Positions 46,705 to 59,340 of a stretch of 64,000 nucleotides of DNA are shown here, piece by piece. The notes under the pieces were generated by a model that did not search any database, was not told the DNA's origin, and worked only from the letters and a program-made list of their open reading frames with translations. How positions within the stretch are numbered: position 1 is the stretch's first letter; each line of letters begins with the position of its first letter. A program made the position numbers and the translations under genes. This DNA is from Channallabes apus (lineage: Eukaryota > Chordata > Actinopteri > Siluriformes > Clariidae). The stretch spans positions 40,446,756 through 40,510,755 of the forward strand of contig CM060108.1 in NCBI GenBank assembly GCA_030522415.1, written 5' to 3'.

Positions 46705-47199
46705 CACTGTAAATTCCAATTGCTTTGCTGACTCGCATATAAATAGTAAACTTTACTCAAAAAATTCAAACTATACATCTTACAAGGTTTTGTTGAGTAA
46801 CACTTACTTGCAGGGTGAGTAAAACAATTTACTTAATAGTTTTAGTGATGCTTACTTGCAACACATAAGTATCAACAAATAAAGCAATGACGTTATTGTA
46901 CCAGTGAGAGGCAGCAGCGGGCCCAAGAATAATGAAGAAGTAAAAAAAGGGGGGGAAGAAGAAGCAAGAAGCAAGAGAGCATGCGTAGTAGAATTTGTGC
47001 GTGCTCAGCTCGTGAACGGGTGAATTGGCGCCAATTTTCTGATGTTGAAAGAAGCAGCAGGAAGTTTTTAACATCTGAAGCTTCATTACGGTTTTAAGTT
47101 ACATGTTAGGTTAAAATGTGTAAGAATAGTGATGATTTGGGTCAGATTTCAATTGTTCCTGACAGTGGATATATATTCTCAGTGTTTTATACTGTAGCG

Positions 47200-47690
47200 T
47201 GGGCGGGGCGGTGGCTGACGACCATCATGCTTTGTGGGGTTTTTGCTGTTCACCCTTTTCGGGACAGTTGTTTGGGTTAGTGACTTCGGCCAAGTTGGAC
47301 GTTTTAAGATGCGTATGTGTGTGACCTGTTGAATGTGTCCCAGTTCATGCTAAGGCTGAATTGGATTTGGTTCCCATGCTATACAGTGACTGTGTGGCGA
47401 ATAAACTTCTCCCAGCCATTGCATTGAGCAGCAATTAAGCTTACTTACTCTCTCCAAGTGGAGATGAGTGAGCTTGGTTGCTGCCCAATGCAATGGCTAG
47501 GAGTATTTTATTAGGTCTCAGCACTGTATGGCATGAGCAGCACCTTCACTGAGATAGCACACACAAACACGGCTGAAGCCATTAACCCAAACACCATTCT
47601 CCAACACGGTGGACACATAGAGAACCCCCGCAAGGCATGATGGTCGTCAGCCACCGCCCCCCCCCATGCCACAATGTAATAAACAATTGA
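47200..47690. repeat. Large imperfect inverted repeat (foldback)
   Basis: The arm gcggtggctgacgaccatca (about 47209) pairs with tgatggtcgtcagccaccgc (about 47639). The inner arm ccattgcattgagcagcaat (47416) pairs with ttgctgcccaatgcaatgg (47478). The arms are about 230 bp with indels and meet near 47457. Confidence 0.85.
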
Positions 47691-48564
47691 TGAACTTAAG
47701 TTATTCGAGTAATGTTTACTTGGCTTTTTTAAGGCAATCGGTTTCCTCACTTTTTCCTAGTAATGTGAACACTAATAGAAAGTTAACTCAAATAATGATT
47801 TTAAGTCAACAGTACTTAAGTATACTTGATTAACAAGTTGTCCCTACAAACTGTGTTACAGTGGTGTGACAACCAGACTGCTCATTACCGTCGCACTCAC
47901 CGCCGTGGAAAGCGGCAGCGGCCAAAATAAACCAGGAGCATTTCAAAATAATTCGTGAAATGACCGCCAGATGGCGCAAATTGACATTTTCCGTCGTATC
48001 GGTTTTTAAATATATTCAGAGCTTAAGTCATAATAAAGTCAAAACAATATGTTGTAGCGAAGTAATACTACAATTATGATAATTTACACATCCAACAAAC
48101 ATGAAAAACTATAAATATAAAAAATATGAGTTAGATTGGTTTTATTTTGTTTAGACAGACTCTCAGTTTTTATCTGCTTAGTGTTATTATTAAAGAAAAC
48201 AGCACAAACAGCACTAGGGCTTTAAAAAAAATTATTTTGACAATACTTACAGTTGTTAGAGTTTAAGACATCAAGATTTAAATATAGAAATAACTAAAAC
48301 AAATAGAGCAAACTTCCAGAATATATAATAAAAAAATAAATCAATAAAAAAGATGTATGCAGTATAACCGGGGCCTCTCATTACATTATTTGCTCACACT
48401 TCATCTGGCACTGAACCAAAATATATTGTCTTACATTTGTGAATAAAATATCATTGTTTTATTCAGAGATTTACAGTATTTGTGCAAAATAATAGTTATG
48501 CAATATAATTACAGGCTCTGGATTCGTTTTTCGTTTGCAGTATAAAACCTTTTATAAAAGCTTT

Positions 48565-50516
48565 TTATGTCCACCATTTAATAATGATTTAATTATCAAT
48601 AATTAAAGCTGCTCACATCGCGCGCTTTCACTTTAAAAATGCAGTGTTTAATCAGCAAGTATATGTCGCCTCTCTTTATGATTGATAAATATTCTGACTG
48701 AAACAAATCTGCTCTTGTCGGATTGTTCATTTTTTATGAAAGAGGAGAGTAGAAGAGGAAAACTGAAAGTGTGTACAAACAACAGCACAATGCATGTGTG
48801 AATGGCTGAAACGTTAAGTCAGATGAACGCGCGCGCCGATATGAGAGATTAGATCTTTCAGCACGCCGGTGTCAGTCACTAGCAAGGAGCATTTACTGAT
48901 CACATTTAAACAATTTATTCATACAGATGTACATGTTTTATAGGTTTGTTACTGAAGAACTGTGGCAGCGGGCACACCTAAAAATAAACGCAGGATTATT
49001 TTTTTTATAGTTTTATATAAATAAAAAAATGCTTTTATAAATGTGGGCTACTGTTATCTACAGTACTTCATAATGTAATAATTTCTTTTCATTAGTTTAT
49101 ATTAAAGCAGATATTTCTCTTTCTATAAGTATATATTTTTTCTAATTACAGTACGGGGTTGTTGTTCTTGCCATGTTACTGTGTGTGCTTTGCCATCTCA
49201 GACACATACAAATGCAAATACTGTAATACACCTCAAGTGTGAATAGCTGTTCTCACCTATACACTCGGAGAAACTAAAATCACCACTGTTCATGGTTTCA
49301 GCAAACTGGGGAGGATCTTGGATCTTGCTTCAGGTCTCTTCTTAAATTTGTGTAAATTTAAAATCTTCTGAATTCTAAAATTGACATTGTTACAGTTTGT
49401 AATCCCTGGAATGAGATTTTTCTTACCATAACATGTAGTGTTATTAATCACTCTACACTGTTTTTAATTACTGTACAATGTTTTAATTTTAGATATTATT
49501 TATAAATAAACAAACCAAATAAAATTATTCCATGTGTATTTACCCTTTGTAAAATAGCATTAAAATGATGGGTCGTGTATCGAGCGATTAAAAACATTCC
49601 AGTGATTAAAAAAACGGTAAAAATATCAATTTTGGAATCCATAGACGGTCAAACTGCAAAAGAACATGATAATAATAATCAAAAGAGTAATATTATTATT
49701 TTTGCTGTTTATGTCCACCATTTAATAATTATTTAATTATCAGTAATTAAAGCTGCTCACATCGCGCGCTTTCACTTTTAAAAAAATGCAGTGTTTAATC
49801 AGCAAGTATATGTCGCCTCTCTTTATGATTGATAAATATTCTGACTGAAACAAATCTGCTCGTGTCGGCTCACATCGGGAGCATTTTTGATGAAAGAGGA
49901 GAGTAGAAGAATGGCTGAAACGTGGTTGTGAATAAACCTTTTAGTCAATGTACGTTAAATGTGTGCGCTGTTTAGATTTAACGAGTTTTGATTTAAAGTC
50001 AGATGAACGCGCGCGCCGATATGAGAGATTAGATATCTCTTTCAGCAAACACATTTACAGGAGCATTTACTTACATCTAAACTGAGTCATTTACATAAAT
50101 CACTGATCACATTTAAACAATTTATTCATACAGATGTACATGTTTTATAGGTTTGTTACTGAAGAACTTTGGCAGTGGGCACACCTAAAAATAAATGCCG
50201 GATTTTTTTTTTTGGATTATTATTTTTTTATTTATAGTTTTATATAAATAAAAATGCTTTTATAAATGTGGGCTACTGTTATCTACTTCAAATATTTGTT
50301 AAAACAGCCAGGAAACTCACTCTGACCATTTTAATAATTCATTGATAAGTTAGTGATTCCTTTGGTTACGGCTGTGCTGATCATGTCATCTCGTCGTCAG
50401 TGAGCGCGCCTATACAGTAATTCACTTCTCATACGAATTACATAATCTAATATTTTTTTTTTCATTAGTTTATATTAAAGCAGATATTTCTCTTTCTATA
50501 AGTATATATTTTTCAC
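48565..50516. repeat. Pair of direct repeats, offset about 1.14 kb
   Basis: 48565-49140 repeats as 49709-50516 (atgtccaccatttaataat; gctgctcacatcgcgcgctt; agtcagatgaacgcgcgcgc). The second copy has extra stretches near 49925-49995 and 50290-50430. Confidence 0.9.
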
Positions 50517-51389
50517 GTCTGTGCGGCGAGTATACACGGAGTTTGGGTTCATTTTCTGACGCGCTCAAGTTCACCAAAATCAATACAGAACCACGTTTAC
50601 TTTATTTATTTAACAAAATCATAAAGTTTTTTCGTCATTGTGTGTGCACCTAAATAAAAGTAGAGTCTTATAAAAGCTACAAATTTAAAGAACACAAAAT
50701 ATAAGATGACAAGACCCTACACGTGTAGCCTTTCTACTGTAATTACACAGTTTACAACGTTTACGTTGCTTAAATTCGATCCTAAAAAACTGAATTTAAT
50801 TTTAATTATAAATGTGTACTGTAATGTTACTACTGTGATTATGAATTCGTTTATTTACAATGTTTCACTTTATTTTATCTGCAACGACGTGCAGCTGTGG
50901 ACGACCTGCGCCACATTAAGCCTGGAGAGAACGAACTGATGCCTGAGGCGTCAGTCTATAGTTATATAGCGCCACTCAGTGGTAAAAGCCAGCAAACGCA
51001 CAAACCCAAATGCTGACGCCATACACGGGCGACGGTAGAAGTCGCATACTGCCTGTGCACCCACTGTAAGTTATGCCAACTAAACATTAATACTCTACTT
51101 TACTTGGAAATTTTAAGGCAATCGGTTTCCTCACTTTTTCTAAGTAAAGTCAACTTATTACATTTTACAGTGTATGTGACAAAATTTGAATTTGATCTAT
51201 GGGCCATCAAGGCCTTAAACGTACCTTGCACTTGCCCAGAAGTAGATGCCTTTGGGTGGATATACACTAGGGATGCTCATATTGACCGTTTAACTGTTAA
51301 CTGAAAGAATTATTTTTGACCGATTATTAGACCGATATCAGTTAAACGGTTTAAAATGTTTAGTGCAGGCCTATTTATTTTATTCTTTT

Positions 51390-52000
51390 TATTTACTGGG
51401 CTGTAACTTTAAAAGCAAAGTCGTAACTGAACTCTGTAAGAAGGGCCGCACTGTACCTTACCATCCCACTGGTAACGCACAATGTGAGCGGATTAACAGG
51501 ACGCTGCATGACTTGTTATGCACTCCCACTGGAAAACAAGTGCTGTTGGACAGAATATCTATCAGAATTGGTTTATGCCACAATGCCTACCTCATACAAC
51601 GACAGGCTATTCCCTGAATTATCTGTTGTTTGGTGTTAACCCCCACTTGGATGCGCTGTTGGGGTGAGAGCAGACTTTTGACAAGAGGCATGACTTTAGC
51701 AGTCCACCAAGAACCTTGGAGTGATGGTGCATGACAGGACAAGGGAATATTCTGAACGGAAAGATGCTGAGCATATTGAATGGGAGAAGGACAGAATTTA
51801 TTGTCCCCAGATTGAAGTAGTTCCACTGGTGTACGTGAGAACCAGACCTTTACGTCGTAACAAAATCCAGGATTCTTGGGGAACGGTATTTCGGTTAGGA
51901 GAGATTCTTGGCAATACCTATATGGTAGAACCTCTGGATGGAGGACCGACAAAGAGGCTTCACAGAGTTGATGTAAGACTGTGTGAATTAAAATAAAAAA
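51390..52000 (+). pseudogene. Ty3/gypsy integrase relic
   Basis: It reads [18 protein letters not shown] (51450-51505), the integrase core around its catalytic Glu. After frameshifts the C-terminal part follows, with RRNKIQDSWGTVFRLGE, then GNTYMVEPLDGGPTKRLH ending in RVDVRLCELK and a stop (51993). It is the continuation of the element at 45330-46640. Confidence 0.8.
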
Positions 52001-52129
52001 ATTATTTAATTATTATTACTTTTTTTTTCACAACAAAAAACATAATAGTACACAGTAGATAAGCAAAACCACAAATAAAAAGACAAACAAAGACAAAAAA
52101 ACAAACCGATGCTAAATGACGAAAAGACA

Positions 52130-52188
52130 AGACATATGTTACTCACTCGCAAACCGTGTTACTTGCAATCTGAGGTTTTACTGTAGTT
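52130..52188 (+). mobile_element. Family-A terminus
   Basis: ttactcactcgcaaaccgtg then gcaatctgaggttttactgt, matching the right end of the copy at 32580-33265. Confidence 0.6.
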
Positions 52189-52972
52189 GGCTGCATCAGT
52201 TTTCATCTAAATTATACTACATGGGTTTTGAGCACAGACTCCATGGTTTTAACTTACATTCTGTCTCCGTGTCAACAATAATTAGGTTCACTATTTATAA
52301 TTTGGCGTGAAAAAGTAAAACCGACCTTCACCGCTGGATCTTCTTCTTGGTCTTTCTTAAATTTATCTGCTGAAGGCAAGGTGATTGGTGCGCTACCGCC
52401 ACCTAAATGACTGGATGAATGGTTCTGTTATTCCAGTTGAACTGATCTTTGGTAAAGTGCTCTTTGTTGACTTGTCACAGAGGCCTTGCGATGCTTTTGC
52501 TGCATATTTTCCCAACACACTGGCCATCTTAATGTTTGCAGTATGTGTGGGAGAAATTGTGGGTGATTTTTTTATTCTTTTATTTATTTAATTTTATTAG
52601 AATCTATATTTACTGTAGGCCTAATATGGTTGGCTGTGAGAAAGTGTTGAAGATGTCATAAATGCATAATTAAAAATAGGTTTAGCCTTGTAGCATTTTT
52701 TTTACATATAGAAAAAGATTACAAATGTACAGTAATACGTAGTTGATTCATTTCTTGTTCTTCAAACTTTCTTGGGTACTTTATTTGTGCAATCATAAAT
52801 AAGAAAGTTCAAATAATTTGCACATTGCAGTTTTTCCCACAGGTGTGAAATATACCTGTGGTGGTAGCCAGCGGAGCGGGCCGCATTACCTGCAGCACAA
52901 ATGTGATCTACTATATACTGCCAAATTGATAAAAACCTAGTCTGTCAGCAAACGTATATTTTATATCATGAT
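52189..52972. other. Unassigned sequence
   Basis: AT-rich, with an unremarkable open frame at 52385-52591 whose translation matches nothing I know. Confidence 0.3.
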
Positions 52973-52984
52973 ATAATATATAAT

Positions 52985-53465
52985 TCTCAATTTACCGGTC
53001 GATCTACGTTCCTACCCTCACCTATGGTCATGAGCTGTGGGTAGTGACCGAAAGAACGAGATCGCGAATACAAGCGGCCGAAATGAGTTTCCTCCTTAGG
53101 GTGTCTGGGCTCTCCCTTAGAGATAGGGTGAGAAGCTCGCTCATCTGGGAGGGGCTCAGAGTAGAGCCGCTGCTCCTCCGCATCGAGAGGAGCCAGATGA
53201 GGTGGCTTGGGCATCTATTTAGGATGCCCCCTGGACGCCTCCCTTGCGAGGTGTTCCAGACACGCCCCACCGGAAAGAGACCCCGGGGAAGACCCAGGAC
53301 ACGTCGGAGGGACTATGTCTCTCGGCTGGCCTGGGAACGCCTTGGGATCCCCCCGGAAGAGCTGTAAGAAGTGGCCAGGGAGAGGGAAGTCTGGGCATCC
53401 CTGCTGAAGCTGCTGCCCCCGCGACCCGACCTCGGATAAGCGGAAGAAAATGGATGGATGGATGG
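52985..53465 (+). mobile_element. 5'-truncated Rex3-type LINE with 12-bp TSD
   Basis: It encodes the C-terminal end of a non-LTR reverse transcriptase (VPTLTYGHELWVVTERTR; RWLGHLFRMPPGRLP; TRRRDYVSRLAWERLG). A premature stop follows PPEEL, before the usual EVAREREVW end. The 3' end is a (GATG)n tail, the described hallmark of Rex3 (RTE clade). ATAATATATAAT flanks it at 52973-52984 and 53466-53477. Confidence 0.88.
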
Positions 53466-53479
53466 ATAATATATAATAA

Positions 53480-54617
53480 TAAACGCAATGAGTTCTACAT
53501 TTTTGTGTTGTCATTGCGCTAGCAGTAAAATGTAATGATAAGCTTGGTTCTACACGACATATCAGAAAACCCAAATGCACAGTTTACAAGTATACTCTGT
53601 GTGTGGAAAACACTGCACTGGGGAAACGAAAAAATGAGTCACACATGAGACAAATATGAAACGTCTCGGTAATGATCTTGGAGCAATACTTACAGTAAGC
53701 TTGAGTTGAGAACTTAATTGTTACCGCCATAATGAGCCGCATTTTAGACCATTTAAAGTTCTCAGGTATTTCCCAAAGAGAAATTTGAGAAGATTGAGAA
53801 ACCACCTAAAATCCCATTCAAGTCTTAAATACTGCTCATTTCTGTCTAGGCGAAATAGAAGAGTTTAACATGAGATCTTGGATTTGCTTTTGGTATGGGG
53901 CTGCACAATTTCCCTCCTCTTCTCCGTCCATGAAGAAACACACGTCCATGTCCCCTTGGTTAAGATCTGCTCACTAGTGTTCCTGAATAAAGAGGTGATT
54001 CCTGAAGTTCTCGCTCACCTTTTAATCAGAATGTGAAGCCAGACACAGAAATCAGCTGAGACTCAGTTGATGGATTACTACTAATAAAAATTATTTCACT
54101 GTAACTCATGAGTCTCAATCACAAAATCAGCCAACGCTGTAAACAGATGACACGACAAATTATATACTCTGAAACGTTCATTTGAACATTTAAAAATATA
54201 TACGAAAAACATAAATATAAAAACAATCAACTATTATTGTTAAAGTCAGCCTGTGGCTGTTCAGGATCAAGTTTATGGGGCTTCGCAGTCTTTCGTTAAT
54301 TTTACTTCTGACTCGAAGTTTGTCTTTTAATGAAGTTCTTTAAACCCAAAGCATTTTTTAAACTAAGAAAAAATAAATATTGGTCAAGCAAATGATCAAG
54401 TGTTTAATTGTTGTTGTCGTTTTCTCAAACATGATTTTCCCAACCTGGCGTTTATAAAGATTCAGACAGACTGAGTTTAAGAATGCACCCCTAGGAATGA
54501 ACACACACACACACATCGAAGAGCAAAGCGGAGATGCGCATTCACACCTCTGACCGTCTTTTGTCTTGTAAATGAGATCCTCATTCACCTTCCAATCCCC
54601 CCAATCCCCACTTTGCA
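53480..54617. other. No gene seen
   Basis: AT-rich sequence with scattered short frames only. A short (AC)n lies near 54500. Confidence 0.3.
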
Positions 54618-54777
54618 GTTATTTATTTGTAAAAAAATGTTTAGAATCATGTATGATTTTCGTTCCACTTCTCACGTGTACACCACTTTGTATTGGTCTT
54701 TCACGTGGAATTCCAATAAAATTGATTCATGTTTGTGGCTGTAATGTGACAAAATGTGGAAAAGTTCAAGGGGGCCG
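54618..54777 (-). mobile_element. Solo Tc1 terminal repeat
   Basis: ttccaataaaattgattcat then ggctgtaatgtgacaaaatg and gtggaaaagttcaaggggg are the reverse complement of the repeat at 15156-15300. The rest of the element is gone. Confidence 0.7.
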
Positions 54778-55309
54778 GTTTGTTACAGCTTTTTCATTTC
54801 ACTCCACTGTAACTGAGTTTCTTTATAATGACTTTACAGTTTCCTTCTGTTTACTTTTTATTTTCACTTTTATATCTTAAAGCATTTAATTGCGTTAATA
54901 ACTGGTTACTATAGGAATAATCACAATCCTTCCAGTCATCACAACATCCAAGAATTATGGCTAAATGAGGCATTGCTGTATTATATGTGCATTAAATGAT
55001 GGTTATATTAAATGTGTAAATCAGCAGGTGACTGAGGGAGATTATTAAATACAGAATGTTAATTAAACCTCCTACTGAGTGCAGATTTCTATTTACTGCA
55101 CTGTGTTCATATCATTTGAATGTTGTACAGTTATTTGCTTGTTTGTTTGCTGTGAGCTGGTAATACTTCTTAATTTAATGTTAAGATGTTAAAATAAAAC
55201 ACAAAATGTGAAAAAAAGAAAATACCAGGCCATTTCTGGATCCAGATGTGTAGTTGTTCATTTTCCAAAGTAATCTTTAGACTAAACTCCCATGAAGATA
55301 AAGTGATAT

Positions 55310-55410
55310 AGAGAGAGATTAAAGACTTGCTTCATCACACAGCAGATATTTTCTGACTCTCACCGTAATCACAGTGAAGCTTTATATTTAATATCCTTTT
55401 ATTATTTTCA
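55310..55410 (+). repeat. Conserved intron block preceding an Ig exon
   Basis: gatatagagagagattaaag then gacttgcttcatcacacagc recurs at 24530-24620, 31988-32085 and 59740-59840. Two copies lie upstream of Ig exons (55560 and 61027); two lie downstream of the mini-exons in units 1 and 2. Confidence 0.75.
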
Positions 55411-55559
55411 TCACATCTAAATGTAAATTCTACAACAGTTTAAAGTCAGTCATGAGATATTTTGCTTCATCACAGAGAGAATATTACTGTTTTACTGTAG
55501 AAGTTATTAGTGTAATAAAGACTACTTCGCAATTTATTATTGTATTTCATTTCTAACAG

Positions 55560-55829
55560 AAAAACCTAAACCTGTGATCACATCAAGTCCTAAAGGAGAC
55601 GTCCTGACCGGAAACCCAGTGACTCTGACCTGTACACTGACACCACAGTCTACTGGATGGAAGTTTTACTGGGAGAAAGACAGCCAATCTGAGACTGAGA
55701 CTGATACACACACCTACACCTTCAGCCCAGTTAGTGAATCTGATAGAGATTATTACAGGTGCAGAGCTGGAAGAGGAAACCCAGAGTACTACACAGACTA
55801 CAGTAATGAACTCCAGTTAGACGTTACTG
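55560..55829 (+). CDS. Ig domain exon 1 (A-type), FcRL-like receptor
   Basis: The exon is 270 nt, phase 1-1, with acceptor ttctaacag and donor GTGAGT. It encodes a 90-residue C2/I-type Ig domain: Cys25, Trp38 (FYWEK) and Cys68 (RDYYRCRAGRG). Its start EKPKPVITSS and the RAGRG-P-YYT end match the domains at 61027 and 63696. Such domains form the extracellular part of teleost Fc-receptor-like and leukocyte immune-type receptors at the cell surface. The ligand is unknown. No upstream Ig exon is seen in the window. A family match rests on motif recognition, so related Ig families remain possible. Confidence 0.9.
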
Positions 55830-57486
55830 GTGAGTAAGAGACTTTCTCTCATGTGATTCTGTACAACACTGAACATATAAACACCATGTGATCAGCATCA
55901 CCATACAGTAACATTTACACAGTTAGACACAGAGAAGTGTTTCCTGTAGATGATTGTATTAAAGTTAAAGAGAGACAGTGTGAGCACGGCTGAGCAGCGC
56001 CGGTGTGAGCTGAGCTGGAAATCAAGTGGAACAACACCAGTTTAGATTTAGTGGAAAATGTCACAAAAACCTGTAAAACTCTTTTAATAAGCTGCTGAGA
56101 GGCTGTTTAATGGTCTTCATAAAGTTACTGCTTCAGAAACATCACCATGTTCGAGTGGAGAGTCTGAGTGTGAATGAGTGAAGAGGACGAGGCTCGAGAT
56201 TTTATACTGAAACACTGAGTGTAACAGACTGTAGAGTCTGAGAGAATGACTCTTGTTCCACTGAGCCGCATTAGTTACCGTCCTCTCTCGACGTCTTCCC
56301 ATTTAAAATCACCTCTGAAGTCATTACAGTCTTTACCAGTACGAGCAATAAGGACGTGTTATGGACATAATAACGTTTCAATAACCGTCCGTTGAGGAAT
56401 TTGTCCATGTTCTACTGAGACCTGAATAAATGATAATGAAACCGTAACGACACTTCCGTCATTAAGAGAAATTAAAACAATGCTACTGACTATTACCAAC
56501 TATTACGGAGGTGTTAACAATATGATAATGACCTCATTCTGCTCTGCTAGGTGTTTTGTATTCGCTGTTGTTGTTGTTGTTGTTTTGTGATCTGAGTACA
56601 TTATGACTGATATAAAGCTGCTCACACTTTCACTTTATTTAGAGAGTGTATATTTCAGTCTTGTTTTCCTGGGCTACTATTATTGATTTTACATTTCATC
56701 TACTTTGCAAAAGTTGCGACTCTTTATGACTGAAATCAAACTGTTCGTGTCGCCTTTTACAGAGTGAACGTGTCCATGATGTCTGCAGCTTCATTTCAGT
56801 TATAAACTCACAACCACATTCCAGCTATTCAGGATCAAATCATTATTTAGTGCTGGACACAAACAGCAAAAAAGCATTATGATTATTATTTGAATAATAA
56901 AATCTCCTGAAGATCCTCGGGGTGTGGAGACGAGAAATGTTTATGTACATACTGTATGTTTTCTGGGTTTCTACAATATCATTTCATTTACATGGGAAAT
57001 CACATTGAATTAGAAATACATCATGGTTTAGAAAACATTAAGCATGATGTTGAACTTTTGAGCAATGCCCTGTGCACTATTACGTTAAGTTAAATGTGGC
57101 GCTCCCACAAGAGCCTAAAAATCATTTAGTATTTAGAACATATTTATTCATAAAAACCAGCTCCAGCTGATTACCAGCTGAAGCGTTAACAGAGTGTGTG
57201 AGGGCGGCGACACAGGATTATAAATGTTTGTTCATTTCAAAATTCAACAAATGGCATCGTACATTTTTTTTAAATGCACTTATGAGTGTGCAGTTGTGTT
57301 CAATATCAGCACTACCACACATGAACTATGATGATCACTGTTTTAACCACAACAGCGGAGCCTCTGGAAAGGAAAAAGGACCCAGAATTAACGACATGAA
57401 TGTTTATTTTAACATATTAAACTATTCTCATGTATTGAAAGTATTACTGCTTTAATTTCCCCGTCCCTGATATATGAACACTGTGT

Positions 57487-57536
<50 letters not shown>

Positions 57537-58068
57537 CACACAAATGTATACAATCATTCAGTGATCAGTATTAACCATAAACTCTACATTATGTAAAATT
57601 AAACAAAATAATTGACCAGATTTAGATCAGATAATAATCGGGATGTTAAGAGCAATTCACTGTATAATGTGTGTGTGAGTGTGTGTTGTGATTGGTGGAA
57701 AATGTTTCTCATATAACGAGCTGGCCAATCAGGAAACACATGCAGGTGCAAACCGTAGTAAAGTTGTGTTTTCTGTCAGATTAAACAGATTATTGAAGTT
57801 ATTTAATGTGAAATCACATGAATGTACAGTATGTGGGACTTTGTGTGACTGTTGTTTATTTGGACCAGAAACAAAAAAAATGCAATCATGCAAAAGCTTT
57901 GCTTCCTCGTCTCACTGAGCAGGAGAGTTAATTATCTCAGGAATACACAGATTTTCTACCTCTGAGCTTTTAAAGTTAGTTTTCTATCAGCACCTCCTGT
58001 TACTGCAGGACACACATCACTATTATATACATGTTCCTCATGGCTTCATTCACACACACTGCTCATGT

Positions 58069-58122
<54 letters not shown>

Positions 58123-58300
58123 CCGAGACAGAGACCCAGGATTATTTCTATCATGATTGTGTCTCTTCTAGCTGTAGTTTCTTGTTCTCTTGCTGTTTAT
58201 AAAGATGAAGGATGAACAGGACAGACACACTGTAGTTCAGTCATGAGTTAATCGTGTAGAAGTGAATTTTACTTCATCAGTAGTGATTGTATGTGACAGA
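55830..58300 (+). repeat. Intron copy 1 of the Ig exon tandem duplication
   Basis: From the donor onward (agagactttctctcatgtga; agcacggctgagcagcgccg) it is nearly identical to 61294-62600 through about 57125. It is recognisable again at 57690-57812 against 63231-63375. Microsatellites at 57487-57534 (TG) and 58073-58118 (AC) are specific to this copy. Confidence 0.9.
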
Positions 58301-58940
58301 GTTTAGCTTTTGTTACTATTCGGATTATCCGTCTCTTTGATTTGTCATGGTTTATCCTCCTGCGGCCGCGTCCAGGGAGGTCGGCTACAGTCCCATGGAT
58401 CTTAAATTTCTGAATAATATGTGCAGCTGTAGTCACAGGAACATCTCGCTGCTTGGAGATGGTCTTATAGTCTTTACCTTTAACCTGCTTGTCTATAATT
58501 GTCTCTTGAATCTCCTGAGACGACTCTTTCCTTCGCTTCCTCTGGTCCATGCTGAGTGTGGTGGTACACACCATGTCACCAAACAACACAGTGACGACCT
58601 GCAGCCATATATATACTGTAGACCCACTGACTGATTACAGGATTGTAGACCCCTGTGATGCTAATTAGTGGACACAGCTTGAATTAACACGTCCCTTTGG
58701 TCACATTATTTTCAGTCTTTTCTAGGGGTGCCATTATTTCTGTCCAGGTCTGTTCCATGAGTTTATTGTTTTAAATAATTCTGTTGAAGCAGGGTTAAAA
58801 AGCAATGTCTGACTTTCATTGGTTAACATTCATAGCATTTTTATTTCTTATTACTTTTGTCAGATTAAAGTTATTTTTGTGACCATTGTGAGTTTTTCTT
58901 TCATTGACTGAAGGGTATCAACTATTTTGTCCACGTGTGT
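58300..58940 (-). pseudogene. Tc1 transposon 5' part, inserted before Ig exon 2
   Basis: The minus frame reads MDQRKRRKESSQEIQETI, then KQVKGKDYKTISKQRDVP and HIIQKFKIHGTVADLPGR, the N-terminal helix-turn-helix part of a Tc1 transposase. The 5' inverted-repeat region lies to the right (ccattgtgagtttttctttc, to about 58940). The catalytic domain is deleted. It interrupts intron sequence that is continuous in units 1 and 2 (22385-22450). Confidence 0.75.
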
Positions 58941-59072
58941 GTACACGTCAGCAGATTTACTGTATCTACACTCTCAGTGTTTACAGAAATTATAGATTCA
59001 GTTTTAAAATGTTATGTGTTTAAATAATAGTTTCAGGAATTAATATACAAACTTTTTATTGTTTTCTTACAG

Positions 59073-59336
59073 CGAGTCCCAAACCTGTGGCGAGTGTAGA
59101 GACTGAACTACCGGTTTACAGAGGAGAGAGTGTGACTCTCAGGTGTGATATAAATGGAGGAGACACTGTGTGGACATATGAGTGGTTTATGGACGATAAG
59201 CCAAACTCTCTATCAGACACAACACAGAGGATTAGAGTCGTATCTGCTGACCAGGTTAAATACACCTGCAGAGGGACGAGGAGAAGTGACTCCCAGCTCT
59301 CACTGATCAGTGCTGCTGTTACACTCTCTGTATCAG
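59073..59336 (+). CDS. Ig domain exon 2 (B-type), FcRL-like receptor
   Basis: 264 nt, phase 1-1, acceptor tttcttacag, donor GTCAGT. It encodes an 88-residue Ig domain: ASPKPVASVE start, Cys25 (GESVTLRCDI), Trp38 (YEWFMDD) and Cys66 (VKYTCRGTRR), ending VTLSVS. It is a different domain type from exons 1, 3 and 4; the RGESVTLRC and YTCRG motifs are typical of teleost FcRL/LITR membrane-proximal-type domains. The donor is followed within four bases by a 60-bp TG microsatellite. Alternation of A and B types suggests an original A-B module, later disturbed by duplication. Confidence 0.9.
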
Positions 59337-59338
59337 GT

Positions 59339-59340
<2 letters not shown>

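Larger units (their letters stand above)
46705..51172. mobile_element. 4468-bp EnSpm-like element, TA target site
   Basis: The left end is CACTGTAAATTC and the right end is ATTTTACAGTG. TA flanks both (46703-46704 and 51173-51174) inside the split SINE tail, so the join is verifiable. The interior holds an inverted repeat (47200-47690), a second copy of the right-end sequence (47717-47780, gcaatcggtttcctcacttt) and a pair of direct repeats. No transposase was recognised, and other elements may be nested inside. Confidence 0.75.

Noticed and set aside
53215..53580. Long minus-strand frames around 53.3 kb
   Set aside because: They are antisense shadows of the GC-rich Rex3 reverse-transcriptase fragment.
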